64,000 nucleotides of DNA, taken from the NCBI GenBank assembly GCA_963377175.1, contig CAUJNA010001857.1:86795-150794 (forward strand). The letters are read 5' to 3'. The stretch is from Effrenium voratum (Eukaryota; Sar; Dinophyceae; Suessiales; Symbiodiniaceae). Of the stretch, positions 10,780-21,816 are shown in pieces. Position 1 is the stretch's first letter, and every line of letters starts with the position of its first letter. A program made the translations under genes and the position numbers. The notes under the pieces are model-generated. The model did no database searches. It was not told where the DNA came from and worked only from the letters and a program-made list of their open reading frames with translations.

Positions 10780-13700
10780 AGCAACGAGAAACCCGGCGAC
10801 ACCGGCGCCTCGGCGCGCCTGGGAGAGCTCGAAGTGGAGGACTCGTACTCGTCCTCCTCAGCTCCCGGAGGTGCCCCGCTGCTGGGCACCGCAGGCACAG
10901 TCTCCCTCTCGCCAGGCTGGGCTTCGGCTTGCTGCGAGGCTCGAGGGGACCTTCTGTCGGCTGACTGGCGCGGACAATCTCTGGGCGCTGACTTGGAGAG
11001 TCCTTGTCCCAAATCCCCAGGGGATTGCCCTGGCGTCCGCCGATCGGACGTCCGCTGCTCCGATGTCCTCCGCTCAGATGGCCTCCTCTCCGCTGGTTTG
11101 TCCTCTGGATGCCTCGCCACTGGCTGCTCCACAAACGGACGCTGCGCTGATGATTGCTTGACCACTGGCCTCCTTGGTGAGGACTTTGGCGGCAACCTCT
11201 GCGCTGATCGGCCTGGCCTCGAATTTCGTCGCCCGTGCCGAGGCGAGGATCTGCGCTCAGTCATTCTGGGTGACTGCCGGGGAGACCGCCGAGGCGACCG
11301 CCGGGGCGACCGCCGGGGCGACCGGCGGGGCGACCGGCGGGGCGACCGGCGGGGCGATCGCCGGGGGGACCGCCGGGGCGACCTCCGGGGAGATCGGCGG
11401 GGGGATCGTCGCGGCGACCGCCGCGGCGACCGCCGCGGCGACCGTCGTTGTGACCGCGGCCGCTGTGGCAAATGGCGGGGTGGCCGGTGAGACGTTGCCA
11501 CCGGCGACCTCCTCTCCCCCTTGCGCCGGCGAGGGCTTCGGGGCTTGCCACCGTTCTTCCGGCTGGCCTTACCGCCTCAGCTTGCTCGAAAGTTCGAACA
11601 CCACAACTTGCCAAGGTGTTTTTGCTCGAGTGCATGGCTAGGTAGGATAGGATGAGACTCAGGAGACAAAGCGCTGCCCCCTCGAGGCGCCTAGCTTTGC
11701 GACTGACCCTGCCTTCTTGTTCTGAACACAATCATGTCATGCACACTGTGGATGGCAACCTCTTGTGACGCACAGGCCTTCAGCTTGTCTCTCTTCCCGC
11801 GACTGCAGGGGATTCAGTCATTCTGCATGTCAGTTGGCAGTGTCTGAACTGGCGAAGTGCAACGTCATCTACATGTGTTGCTATGTGGAAAACCAATCTC
11901 AATTCTCGCTGGGTGTGTGTCTTTTGAGGGGCACCACAGGTTTGGTGGCTTTTTTTGGAAAACCAGAAGGAAAACCAACATGGCAGTGGGTCAACAATAG
12001 GTACCCAAACTGGCACCCTGGTAAATGGAAACAATGACTAAAACCTGTGGTCCATATCCTGGTGGTTTCATTTTGACCCATACCCACACCCCATGTTTGG
12101 TGGTCTGAATTGGGAAACCAAAAGAAAAACCATCATTTAGGGGTCATGGGAAAACCAAAAGAAAAACCAACATTTAGGTCATGGGAGAAGGAACACCACC
12201 ACATCTCGGGGTCTGACAGAAGCGTCTCTCTCTCTCTCTCTCTGCGCCTCCTGCTGCGCTGCGCGCTGCGCAGCAGCACCGGCCGCCGGTCTCGCTGGCG
12301 CCCGTCTCCGCGCGCGTCCCGGCTGCGGAGAGGGCTGCGGCGCCGGTCACGGCTGGGAGGCCTGGCCAGCGGCTTCCGTTTGAAAGCGGACCTGGAGCCA
12401 AGAACCCTAAAAACCCGAGACCGTCAGTAAAGGAGGTTGCCAAAAATCCCCAAAAAATCCCTCATACCCCCCAAACTAGGCCCCCAAACTAGCGCCTGTT
12501 CAGCCATTGATTTTGGACTACGAGCCTCTCGGTGAACCATCGCTATCGCTGCTTGCTCAAGGAAAAGGCCACCTGTCTGACTCGAAGGTTCTCCAAGGGC
12601 CCTGGCTCATTGCAACGAAACCAAGTGAAGGCGAGCTGGCGGGTCAAAAACATGTACCAGAATGGCACAAAGACTAAGACCTGCGTAACCCTAAGTCGTT
12701 GATTTTGAGCCACGGCCATCTATTGTTTGCTCATTCTCTGTTTTGGAAATGCTTACTTAGTTCCACAAATGCCCATGATTTTACTTACGAGAGAATGAGC
12801 CAAGCAGTCTTTCTGCAGGTTGCAAAAAATGGTAGGAGCGCGGAAACACGTGTAATGAAGCCACCGTTCTGAATAACTCGAGGGTGGTCAGGTGGGGCAA
12901 CATTTTACCGGAGCAATCTGTGGCCAACATGGGGGCAACAGATCAAAAACTAGGCTAGACCCAGATCTAATGTCTGTACCTGATTGATGCAGGAACGCAA
13001 GGGAAGTGTTGTTTGGCTGACTGTTCTAGGGGGATCAGAACAAGGGAAAAAAGGTGAGCCTATGCAAAACTCCACTTTCAACCAATTCCATGAAAAGGGT
13101 GGCCTGTGGGACAATTCCCACCAAAAGCCTGGCGCTTTTGCGCCAAATGATGGAAACTTCATGGGCCTCGTATCCTGAACCGAAGGTCGCACCCTTACGA
13201 ATGTTCATCCAAGGCTTACTTCCTGAGCAGATGCGCAAAAAGAAGTCCAAAGTGTGTGTTCACTACTAAAGTGGGCTTTTCAGAAAGTTTAAAGTCCAGG
13301 AACTCAAAAAGTGAGAAGGTTTTAAGAGGAAGGCTACACCGATTTCCTGGCGCTTGGCATCCCAGAGAAAGAAACTGCAGCTTGGACAAGCAGCTGAACG
13401 ATTCAATGAGTGTAGACTCAAAATACTCAAGCATCTTCTCCAAGCGGGACACTCTGCAGTCCACAACGCGATTGTTTAGGAGGTGACATCTGCAAATCTA
13501 GACCGGGAGTGGCATCTTGGCAATGAGGGCTCGCCTGGGTCCTCTTTCATCTGGACGTTGGTCTCCTGTCGCAAATCAATGACACTGCACCATGCTGTCC
13601 GTGCTCAGAAATGGTCCTTCCCTTGACCTCACCCGCGGAGCTACCTGAGACAGCCACTGAACACTTGTGCACAGGCTTTGCGGCATGCTGGCCAAGGACA

Positions 13701-14540
13701 ACTGAAAATGAGAATGACTGGTGCACGCGCCATGCCTGTTCCCTGTGTTCTTGGCCCCTCTCTTCTTCGTTAGCCCTCTCAGCCATTAAGATCTTCGCAT
13801 CTTGCTCCTTTGTTGCTTTGGCCGCACTGCCTTGCGGCCGCGTTTCTGGCTGCTGCTGTTCTGTTTCCTTAGCTCTCATTTCCTCTTCAATCGTTCCTTT
13901 TACCTCCTCCTCCACATCGTCCTCCTCTTCCTCTTCCTCCTTATTCAGGGACGCAACCTAGACTGTGTGACCCCAAAATCAAATTGTCCGTCCAGTGTCT
14001 CACGCTCATTATTGAAACAGCTTGCAAATGTTGCGTCTCTGAGAGCGTCGGTCCTCCATCTCTTCCTCTTCACTGCTGGCCTCGCTGGCCTCGAACTTGG
14101 GCTGCGGCTCCGCCGCTTCCGCCCTGGGCGTCGCCTCCGGCTCCGTCGGCTTCGCCGCCGGCAGCTCCGCCGGTGGCTCCGCCGGCGGCTCCGCCGGCGG
14201 CTCCGGCGGCGTCGGCGTGGGCGTGGGTGTGGGCGTCACCGGCGACGGGGTCGCCGGCGGCTCAGTCTCCTTGAGCTCCGGCAACGTCGCGGACGCCGCT
14301 GGTGCCGCCAGTGCCGCCAGTGCCGGCGCTTCGTGCACGGCTGGCTCTTTGATCCCTTCTCTGGGCTGGCTGGGCTCAGGCTCGCTGGCGCTCGCCAGTC
14401 TCGGCTCAACGTGTGGCTCTTTTGCCTCACGTTCCTGCATGTCCGGCCCTGGGCGAGTGTGCCAAGTGCGGTCTCGCAAAAATCCTTGCAGCCAGTGCCC
14501 AACCCGGCAGCCTGCACCAGCGTCAGCAGAGAGGACATTC
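10780..14540 (-). CDS. Candidate multi-exon acidic, proline-rich and RRSP-repeat protein
   Basis: Three minus-strand blocks look coding. At 14540-14050 there is a Pro/Glu/Ala-rich stretch with PPEPPAEPPAEPPAELPAAK leading to SSEEEEMEDRRSQ. At 13950-13730 a charged helical stretch contains EEEMRAKETEQQQPETRP. At 11500-10780 about 14 RRSP units are followed by an Arg/Ser/Pro-rich tail ending in SPGFSLLV. A smaller block at 12420-12240 reads RDRRRSPLRSRDARG in one frame. Together they suggest a nuclear, SR-related type of protein, but the blocks have not been joined by phase and low-complexity DNA gives open frames on several strands. They may be one gene or several. Confidence 0.4.
11270..11460. 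repeat. GC-rich 12-bp minisatellite
   Basis: Units of the type GGCGACCGCCGG repeat about fourteen times with small changes. On the minus strand they encode RRSP repeats; all other frames are open too. Confidence 0.85.
11909..11978. mobile_element. MITE fragment, family D
   Basis: GCTGGGTGTGTGTCTTTTGA followed by a CACCACAGG box and GGAAAACCAGAAGGAAAACC matches the GGTGTGTCTTTT ... GGTTTCC family seen best at 23512 and 52152. It abuts a family A copy. Confidence 0.45.
11979..12088. mobile_element. MITE, family A
   Basis: ATGGCAGTGGGTCAACAATA at the left, TTTTGACCCATACCCACACC at the right, and GGTACCCAAACTGGCACCCT plus GACTAAAACCTGTGGTCC inside. Close in layout to the copies at 30342 and 35592. 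Confidence 0.75.
12638..12721. mobile_element. MITE, family A, diverged
   Basis: CGGGTCAAAAACATGTACCA to ATTTTGAGCCACGGCCATC, with GACTAAGACCTGCG inside. Shortened compared with the 110-bp copies. Confidence 0.6.
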
Positions 14541-14967
14541 ACCGAGTCCAGAACCTGGCAACGCTCAGCCCTCTCATAGTTTCAGCTTGCCATGTAATCA
14601 CAACTACTAAGAACGTGTCATGTCCAACGCACCTGCTCGCTGGTGACGTCCTTGTTCTTGTGTTTCCTCCGAAACGAACCACACCAGGTACACCGAATGA
14701 AATTGACGAATGTACAATTTGGGGAACGGCGGCTTTGCCAAGGCAGTCCTGCGTTTCTTTCTCTCCGGAACCCTCAGCCAAGGCCAACATGCACCAAACG
14801 CACCAAGGGGATGACGAAGAATGGAGCCAAGTGCAGTCTGGCCGCGCCCATTCAGCGACTCGCTTCGCGTGGGGCGTTTCTAGTGGACCTCCCGCACCAC
14901 GGGCACTATTCCGCAGCGGCATCAGCAGCACAAGCAGCAGACGCAGCAGCAGACGCTGCTGCAAAAG

Positions 14968-15051
<84 letters not shown>
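14968..15051. repeat. (ATC)n trinucleotide microsatellite
   Basis: About 28 perfect ATC units. They make poly-His, poly-Ser/Ile or poly-Asp frames, which explains the long open frames across 14.5-15.1 kb; I do not take these as genes. Confidence 0.95.
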
Positions 15052-15052
<1 letters not shown>

Positions 15053-15363
15053 GTCACGCTCATCCCTCTCATCATGCATGACGCATGATGCATGATGCTT
15101 GGGGCAATGCCATGGTAAGGTGCATATCGCGATCACCCCAAGAGACGCCTAGATGCTCGGACGGCGCGTCATCGCCGACTGCAACATGACCTGAGCTGCC
15201 AGGGGATTCACAGGTATAAGCCGCCAAACAATTTCGCATCAAAATGTGACCACAATCAGACTGCTTGAATCAGGACTATCTGCCTAAAAATCAATGCGCA
15301 CGACCTGTGAACGCAATGTAGATGTGATCAGAGAAACGCAATGCCATCTGTACCATGTAGTTA

Positions 15364-15486
15364 TTTGGCCATGGGTCAAAATCCCGTACCCCCAGTGAAC
15401 ATCCCAATCCCCACTAAATTAGACCAAAATGGGTGGTGCACCTGCCCCAACATGGGATCCCATTGGTTTTGACCCACACCCATTTT
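15364..15486. mobile_element. MITE, family B, near-complete
   Basis: TTTGGCCATGGGTCAAAATC at the left mirrors GGTTTTGACCCACACCCATT at the right. The interior carries the family B hallmark CCCCCAGTGAACATCCCAAT followed by CCCCACTAAATTAGAC and an AAAATGGGTGGTGC box. Confidence 0.8.
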
Positions 15487-15982
15487 ACAACTCCTACAGT
15501 GAAGCTCGTCATGCGAAGCGCCTGATGCATGCCGTTGGTTCATCACACATGGCCAGAAGATCATGCGATCATGCGCCGTCAACGACGACCGGTTTTTGGT
15601 CACGGTGTCTACGGTGTCTCACGCAACGTTCCTTCCTGCCAGGCCCGCGTTTGCATGCCGAGATTTGCATTGCATGTCATGTGTGTGAATGAGCAAAGGC
15701 ACAATCCTCCCTTTCTGAACAAGTTGCAAAGAGCTCTGGCCCTGCTAACGATGCTTGTTCTGTCCGGGCATCCACAATGTCCAAGTTCAAGTTGTTGCTG
15801 AGTCGGTTGGCGGTTGGGCCCCCTCGGTTTGACAGTTCTACGTGAAATCAGGTGGATACTGCGGCTGGCTATAATCTGCGAGCGAAATATAGACGCTATC
15901 GCGACACCCAAGTGCCAATAACAACAAACCACGTTGACTGACCCTGTCTGGAACCAGCAACGCGATCCGCGCGGAATCCGTT

Positions 15983-16519
15983 TCATCTTTTCCGCTCAAT
16001 CGACGTGATGTCTGAGTCAGCTTCGTCAGGCTGGTTCATCCCATATCGACCCAAGAGCTCAAGCGAAGCATCAATGAAGCCGCGGATGGGACACGCTGCC
16101 CACCACCAAGGCCTGGTTGGAAAAGTCGGACAACAAGTCCGACAACGGCACTTTCCTGCACAATGTGATCCGAAGGTATGAGATAAATCGATACATCCGG
16201 CAAAAGCTGTCGAACACCCGTTGAAGTCTGCAACGCGTGAGCCTACATAGTTTGATAATTGCAGAGGCAACGCGCGCCAGTCGGAGAGAATTGAACAACT
16301 GTCCAAAGACGCCGCAAGAACGCCTCGCATAGCATCATCACGTCCGATGTCAAAATTGATTTGACATGAAGCCAGAATCAGGCGTCCAGTCCGAGAAACG
16401 CGGGAACTTTCGCCCGGTATTCTCCGGAAGGGCTTGCGTATTAACCACGTCCGGCAAGGGATCTTCAGCTTCGAAACCGCTATGCAACAACCAAAATCAA
16501 GCGCAGGCATGGGATTCAC
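15983..16519 (-). CDS. Unrecognised ORF, about 178 codons
   Basis: One minus-strand frame stays open and has a mixed, protein-like composition with a Cys-rich patch (GKCRCRTCCP) and the stretch WRALPLQLSNYVGSRVADF. Other frames of the same segment also look plausible for parts of it, so it may be a decayed gene with frame changes. No family is recognised. Confidence 0.25.
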   Translation of the reverse strand: MNPMPALDFGCCIAVSKLKIPCRTWLIRKPFRRIPGESSRVSRTGRLILASCQINFDIGRDDAMRGVLAASLDSCSILSDWRALPLQLSNYVGSRVADFNGCSTAFAGCIDLSHTFGSHCAGKCRCRTCCPTFPTRPWWWAACPIRGFIDASLELLGRYGMNQPDEADSDITSIERKR

Positions 16520-16748
16520 GATTCGGGCATGCGGGGGCGCATCACCGTCGATTCTTGCAGAAAAGGGTGCAGATGGGGGCGCAATGTCTGATCCTCTCCG
16601 CCAACATGGCCATCGACACGTGAAGTTCTCAACGATTGCGCAATCTAATTGTGCGAGACGGTAGCACGTCCGTCAAAATTATGCGGCAGTTTTCTAAACC
16701 TCGCCAAGCCCGAAACCAAAGGCTCAACGCTCGACGTCATTCATCACA

Positions 16749-17348
16749 CAAGTGTTAACCGCAACCAACCTTCGGCTGCTGCTTCAGGCAGACCCGCTTG
16801 GTTTCCCTTTAAACAACGAGACGCTCCAGAGAGTTCGACAGCAACCAGCTTCGGTCCGACTGTGTTTCACCACACTGCCTCAAGTGGGTGGGATCGTACC
16901 TGTTGGTCTCTCAGACACCACTGACACAAAAGTAAAGTACAACGAAATAAAGGTAAGCAAATGCGAACGCACGCAAACCAAAATGTTGCACAGCAAGGTA
17001 TCGAAAGGGGAGTGGACGTTCTCCCGTCCGCTCGATCAATGCTAAATTCAGTGACCGATAGGTACTGGGGGCGTGCAAAAGGGTGAGGGTGGGTGGGAAT
17101 GAAAAAGATCTATTCCCCAAATGGCAAGCGGTGTGAATGCAGCACTTGAGATTCCAATTCAAGTGCAGGTTCAAGCCCTTTCGCTTGCAGTTGTTACTTT
17201 TAACACAAGTGTTAACCGCAACAACGAGACGCTCCAGAGAGTTCGACAGCAACCAGCTTCGGTCCGACTGTTTTTCACCACACTGCCTCAAGCGGGTGGG
17301 ATCCTTGCACAGCAAGGTCTCGAAAGGGGAGTGGACGTTCTCCCATCG
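16749..17348. repeat. Partially duplicated non-coding block
   Basis: The segment from CAAGTGTTAACCGCAAC through ACGAGACGCTCCAGAGAGTT to GGGGAGTGGACGTTCTCC occurs at 16749-17023 and again, shortened, at 17209-17342. The second copy lacks about 60 bp near its left end and about 80 bp before its TTGCACAGCAAGGT box. The two copies are separated by a SINE-like unit. Confidence 0.8.
17117..17222 (+). mobile_element. SINE-like repeat with tRNA-type A and B boxes
   Basis: TGGCAAGCGG at 17119 fits an A box and GGTTCAAGCCC about 50 bp on fits the RNA polymerase III B box GGTTCRANYCC. The copy ends in TTTTAACACAAGTGTTAACC, whose core is a palindrome. Related copies are at 19386 and 8886. Confidence 0.6.
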
Positions 17349-17779
17349 ACTCCCGTCGAAGGTGAAGCCGAAGGTGAACGACCTAGACAAGGAGAATTCC
17401 TTACTGCGTGGCCGGTCTCCTGACTGGTGTCTGGGCTCTCACGAGACATGGGAGTCCAGTCAGTTTCAGGTGGAATGGGACTGGTGGAACTTTTGGAGTT
17501 CCTTTCCTCCGTCGAATCCGACGCGATGGGCGAACTCAATGTCGCCTATGATGCGGCGCGTGCGTTTGTGCAACGCGTGCATCGGTGGCTGCAAGATTTG
17601 CCAGCCGCGGGTGTCAAGGACATGTCACGGCGGCTAAAAGTGTTGGCATGTGTGGGTACACATGCTATGTGCAAAAGTAGTTGCTGACGGTTGCGCCAGG
17701 CGCAGTGTGCTCAAATAGGCAGTTCAAAGGTTGGTGGTTGCCTACTCTTCTGCGGATCGCGTGCTTGGCTGCTTCGTTA

Positions 17780-18960
17780 TCACACAGCTGAAGGTGTGTG
17801 TTGGTGAGCCAGGGGGGCTATAAGGGCAGCCCATGCTTCGAGGAAGTAGATGGCGTTGGTGCCGTGGCTGACCGTTGAAGCTGTTGCCCGCCAGGTCCGT
17901 TCACCCTGTTTGCAGGCGTCGGTGCAAATGATGGTGAGGGCACGTGGTGTCGCTGAGGGTGATGCTCCGGAGGGAGCTACGTTGGAGGACGTTGGGTAGG
18001 CAGCCCGAGCCGGTTTGTCGATCTGGTTGGATGTCCTGTGAGCTTTGTGGCACAGGGCCGACAAAGCGGATCGACCGACTTGGCCAAACAGATGGCCGGT
18101 GACAAAATTGCACTTGCACGCGGTGCGTGTGGCGGTGTCGCTGTTCGTGCGTCCTTGTTCGAGACATTGGGACAGGGTCAGTGTCGGGCGTCGGGCTCCT
18201 GAGTGTGGCGCGCTCCCTGTGTCTTAAAGGTTTTCATGTGGAGACCGAGCAGCAAATCAGGCCACAGAAAGATGCGAAGGAGCTCTGTGAAATGTGTGTA
18301 GGCTGTATGGCATCATAGTCATCCACATCGTGGAGAGTGCGGCGAGGGCGTCGCCGAAGTGTAGCCCCACAAGCTCCCTGCAGACCCAATGCCAGAGGGC
18401 GGGGCTGTCTGGCGTAAAAAGGAGCACGTGTGCCACCTCTGGTTGCGCCAGCGGGAGTTGAGGTCGAGCTGGTGTTGAGAGTCGGGGTACTGGCGCGCGC
18501 GCTGGATGTAGTGGTCGGGCGTGTGGTGGTATGGGTAGCGCAGTTGGTGTTGGATGTGCTGTAGGATCCAGCGAAGCAAGGCCCGGAGCGGTGTCTGTCT
18601 GGTGTCAGCTTGCACCGGTAGGATGAACAGGCCCTCGGACTCGCCATAGGCGTTGGTCGGAGCGCGCGAAAAGATGGCGATGGTCAAGCGCCAGGGCGGT
18701 GCGGTCGTCGGCCTCGATGGTTGGTGGCAGAAGCCACTGGGCCAAGTCGCGCCTGAGTGGTAGGCGCCGCGTGGGGGGAAGGGGCTGGGTCGGGTGGTGT
18801 GGGCCGTGGCTGGGCCGGTGGTGCGTCCTGGGCGTCGGCATCTTGTTGGCGTCGGGGTACTGCTGGTCGTCCGTGGTAGGTGGCCAACTGCCTGGCCTGG
18901 CGTATCCCGAACGCATGGAGCGATCGCGTTTGGGTCGTGGGTTCCGCCTGCGGCTGTCTG
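17780..18960 (-). CDS. Possible remnant ORF inside a repeat nest
   Basis: One minus frame across 19011-18319 has a protein-like stretch containing TPLRALLRWILQHIQHQLR near 18540-18600, but overlapping frames are also open and rich in Pro/Arg/Thr. I cannot assign a family. It lies between two SINE-like copies and next to a Cys/His-rich frame, so a mobile-element ORF is the likeliest source. Confidence 0.25.
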
Positions 18961-18964
18961 CACG

Positions 18965-19444
18965 TCACCGGGGCTCCGGTTGGCATGAGGTAGGGCTGTT
19001 GGTATGCGCATGGAGCCGGGCTCGTAGGCCTCCGTCGGGACACGAATCGCCAGTCATGTGTCTTGAGTGGCGCACGAAGCGAAGACAAGCAAGGAGGTCG
19101 CCGTGCAACGTGGAGTCGCTGCGCACATGGTTGCAGGAGTCGCCACGGTCGCAGAAGGCACCAGGGTGGTGGCCGCGTTGTCGAAGGTGCCGGCAGCATA
19201 TGTTGTCCCGGGGAGCCCATCTCCCCAAAAAAATCGGATGGAGGTAGCCGCGCGTGAAGTCGGAGGTCGGCGTGCGACCCCTACAACTGGAGTGTTGCAC
19301 GAAGTGCATGCATACCTGGTTGCCCGGGAGGATGTTGCCCGCGCTAACGGCCTCGGGCAAGGTGGTGAGGTAGGCCTGGAGGGCATGGTACAAGCGGTGT
19401 GAATGCACACGACTCATGCAAGGGCACAGCACTTGAGATTCCAA
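18965..19444 (-). CDS. Cys/His-rich ORF, CCCH zinc-finger-like
   Basis: The 159-codon minus frame has spaced Cys and His residues reminiscent of C-x(n)-C-x(n)-C-x3-H fingers, notably AFCDRGDSCNHVR and an upstream VCMHFVQHSSC. CCCH fingers are known in RNA-binding and retroelement ORF1-type proteins. The right end of the frame overlaps a SINE-like copy, so the true boundaries are uncertain, and it may be a decayed element ORF. Confidence 0.35.
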   Translation of the reverse strand: MESQVLCPCMSRVHSHRLYHALQAYLTTLPEAVSAGNILPGNQVCMHFVQHSSCRGRTPTSDFTRGYLHPIFLGRWAPRDNICCRHLRQRGHHPGAFCDRGDSCNHVRSDSTLHGDLLACLRFVRHSRHMTGDSCPDGGLRARLHAHTNSPTSCQPEPR

Positions 19445-19511
19445 TTCAAGTGCGGGTTCAAGCCCTTTCGCTTGCAGTTGTTACTTTTAACACAGGTGGT
19501 TAACCGCAACA
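19386..19511 (+). mobile_element. SINE-like repeat, second good copy
   Basis: It matches the copy at 17117 through CACTTGAGATTCCAATTCAA and GGTTCAAGCCCTTTCGC to TTTTAACACAGGTGGTTAAC, with a 21-bp insertion after the A-box region. The pair is 2.27 kb apart in the same orientation. Confidence 0.65.
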
Positions 19512-19848
19512 ACTACCTCTCGCCTCAAAAAACCGCAAGCCCGCATACAAGCGCACCACCTCGCACGCACCCACGCAGACACAGTGCGACTCGCCAGTAA
19601 TCTTTGAACCACGGCACGGACGGACCGCTCGAAGGCGGATTCCTTCGTTTGGCAGGCGACATCCAGCATGGCTGGCGGTGGCCTGCAACGAGCTGCCTTT
19701 GGGTCTGAGTTTCAGTGGGGGGCCCCTCAAAAGTGCAGAAAAATTGGAAACAGGTCCCCTTGGCGGACCTCCACAAAAATTGGGGGATGAAAACAAAAAG
19801 GCGCAGCGCCCCCAGTTTCTGAGGCGGGTTCCAACCCAAGACTCTCAA

Positions 19849-20001
19849 CACCCCCACCCCCACCCCCACCCCCACCCCCACACCCACCCACACCCACCCA
19901 CACCCACCCACACCCCCACACCCACACACACCCACACACCCACACACCCACACACCCACACACCCACACACCCACACACCCACACACCCACACACCCCAG
20001 C
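19849..20001. repeat. CCCCCA / CACACCCA tandem array
   Basis: Plus-strand ACCCCC units pass into CACACCCA units over about 150 bp, giving long Pro/His/Thr or Gly/Val/Cys frames. It is not the TTTAGGG telomere repeat. Confidence 0.9.
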
Positions 20002-20484
20002 GCTCGCCAGTGTCGACGTGGCCGAATCTCGCGCCTGGGCGCCTGGAACGGCTCGTCCGGGCCCACCGCCACGTCTCGGCGCACCGCAGCCGCAGCCGCC
20101 GGCGGCGGCAACGCGCCGAGACTGGGCTGAGGACCAGCGCCTGGCGTTGGGAGTAGTCAACTTGTGGGACCTCCAGGGTGGGCTCGTTTTTCCGCTTCCG
20201 TGGTAAAACGACCAAAAAAAACAAGTGTCCCCTCCAGTGTCCGTCTCAAAGAACGGCAAAATAGCCGTTCCCCACCCCAAAAAACCCACCCCACCCCCCA
20301 AAACAAAAAGAGAGAAGAGAACAAGCAAAGGCATCGTTTCAAGGTCTGGCCTTGCATCTCGTCCTCGGACGTCGTCTCATAGGAGCTGCTCCCATCCTAA
20401 CGACCCCAAGTGGATGCCCAGCAGTCGCGGTCACACAAAATCAGCACAGAGACGTCTAGGAATGTTCGTCCCCTTCTTGGATTG

Positions 20485-20582
20485 TATGGCCGTGGGTCAA
20501 ACATATGTACCCATGGAACCTTGGTGGAAACTTAGACTACAACCTGCGGTCCCCTGGTGTAATTTTGACCCACACCCGTATG
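20485..20582. mobile_element. MITE, family A
   Basis: TATGGCCGTGGGTCAAACAT to TTTTGACCCACACCCGTAT with ACTACAACCTGCGGTCCCC inside. Inverted ends are clear over about 17 bp. Confidence 0.75.
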
Positions 20583-20737
20583 GGGAAGAAGAAAAAACTA
20601 GTCACAACAACCTCCAAAACAAAAGCTGAAGATGGCGCCCGCCGCCCGGTTCCCGCCCGGTTCCCGCCTCGGCGCCTGGCGGCTTCTTTGGCTCGCTGAC
20701 CTTGAAGCAACACAAAGGGCGGTGGTGGGCAAAAATC

Positions 20738-20830
20738 GGTTGAGCCCAAAATGGGTTGCCCCAAACGGAACCAAGGACTAAAACCTGTGGTCCATATCCT
20801 GGTGCTTTCATTCTGAGCCACACCCAAATG
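20738..20830. mobile_element. MITE, family A, left end degraded
   Basis: Right end CTGAGCCACACCCAAAT and interior AGGACTAAAACCTGTGGTCC match family A; the left end is only partly preserved. Confidence 0.6.
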
Positions 20831-21071
20831 TAATCCGAAAGCAAGAGGTACTCCCTGGGATTATTCGAAGGGCTCAACAAAGGTCGGCTTGAGGAATGGA
20901 GACAAGGAGCGGATCCCTGGAAATGTCATCCGCTGGCAACGAGACACGTCGCAACATGTTGTTGTTTTCTCGCTTCTTCGGTTGGACCCTCCAAGAGGCC
21001 GAGTGTCCCTTTTGGCTTGTGGCTTTTCTCTTTACAACCACCACACAAAGCCTCAATACAAAAGACTCACC

Positions 21072-21214
21072 CATATGGCCATGGGTCAAAATCCAAATCG
21101 TACCCCCAGTGAACATCCAAATCCCCACTAAAATAGGAAGCCTAAAATGGGTGGTGAGTTCACCTACCATTTCAAATGGGACCCCAGAAACGGTTTTGAC
21201 CACCACACCCGCAT
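21072..21214. mobile_element. MITE, family B, long form
   Basis: CATATGGCCATGGGTCAAAA at the left; TTTTGACCACCACACCCGCA at the right; CCCCCAGTGAACATCCAAAT and a second box GGTGGTGAGTTCACCTACC inside. The second box is shared with the copy at 52951. Confidence 0.75.
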
Positions 21215-21710
21215 GGAGACCGACATGGGCCATGCAGCCGTCGAAGGCCGAGAGGCTCCTTTCGCGCCGTGGCCAGCACCTCGGAAGCTCGACGAGCTCG
21301 GGCCAGGCGGGGGAGGTGGGGAGCGGGAACCGTCGGAAGAAAATCGAGGAGGCGAGCAGAAAAGGAATCAAATGGAGCTGGCGTGAAGAGACAAAGGGAA
21401 TAAGATGAGGAATAGGAAGAGCATAAAGATGGAGCAGGATAAGGAAGGAGACGGAAAGATTACATGAGGAGGCGGCAGGAGAAAGGAGCGGAAAAAGAAA
21501 TCGGCTGATGTTGCGAACAAGAAGGACAACAATTGTCCGGTCAGCGAATCCTTCGATTAGGTCCGGCAAGGACGGGGTCCCCATTCTTTGAATCGGGCTT
21601 AGGGCTGAGCCAAACCGCCCTCCTGTCTGACGTCCCAAAGGTACACATCAAACCATTCGAAAGAAGCCGCTTGTTTGGTGTGAAATCGAAGCAATCCCAT
21701 GGCCCATGAC

Positions 21711-21816
21711 CATAGGTGTCCTTTTTGGGAAATAGATGGCCCTGGTAGATAATTTAACCACCAGGTAAACCAGGGCCATCTATTTTTCCACCAAAACAAC
21801 CAAAAAGGACACCTAT
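21711..21816. mobile_element. MITE, family C, with 9-bp target duplication
   Basis: Inverted ends CATAGGTGTCCTTTTTGG and CCAAAAAGGACACCTAT surround a nested inverted repeat built on AATAGATGGCCCTGG and CCAGGGCCATCTATTTTT. It is flanked on both sides by GCCCATGAC (21702-21710 and 21817-21825), a perfect 9-bp target-site duplication. Nine-bp duplications are typical of Mutator-like transposons, so family C is probably mobilised by a MULE. Confidence 0.9.

Noticed and set aside
10720..11490. Plus-strand GDRRGDRRGD ORF
   Set aside because: Shadow of the 12-bp minisatellite; the RRSP frame on the minus strand joins better sequence on its downstream side.
14968..15051. Poly-His or poly-Asp protein
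   Set aside because: Product of the trinucleotide repeat only, with no supported flanking exon.
13802..15088. A 428-codon plus-strand ORF ending in poly-Ser
   Set aside because: It crosses the (ATC)n microsatellite and GC-rich repeats, and opposes minus-strand blocks with better protein character.
17117..17222. Functional tRNA gene
   Set aside because: A and B boxes are present but no acceptor stem or anticodon arm can be folded.
19849..20001. Telomere repeat
   Set aside because: Units are CCCCCA and CACACCCA, not CCCTAAA.
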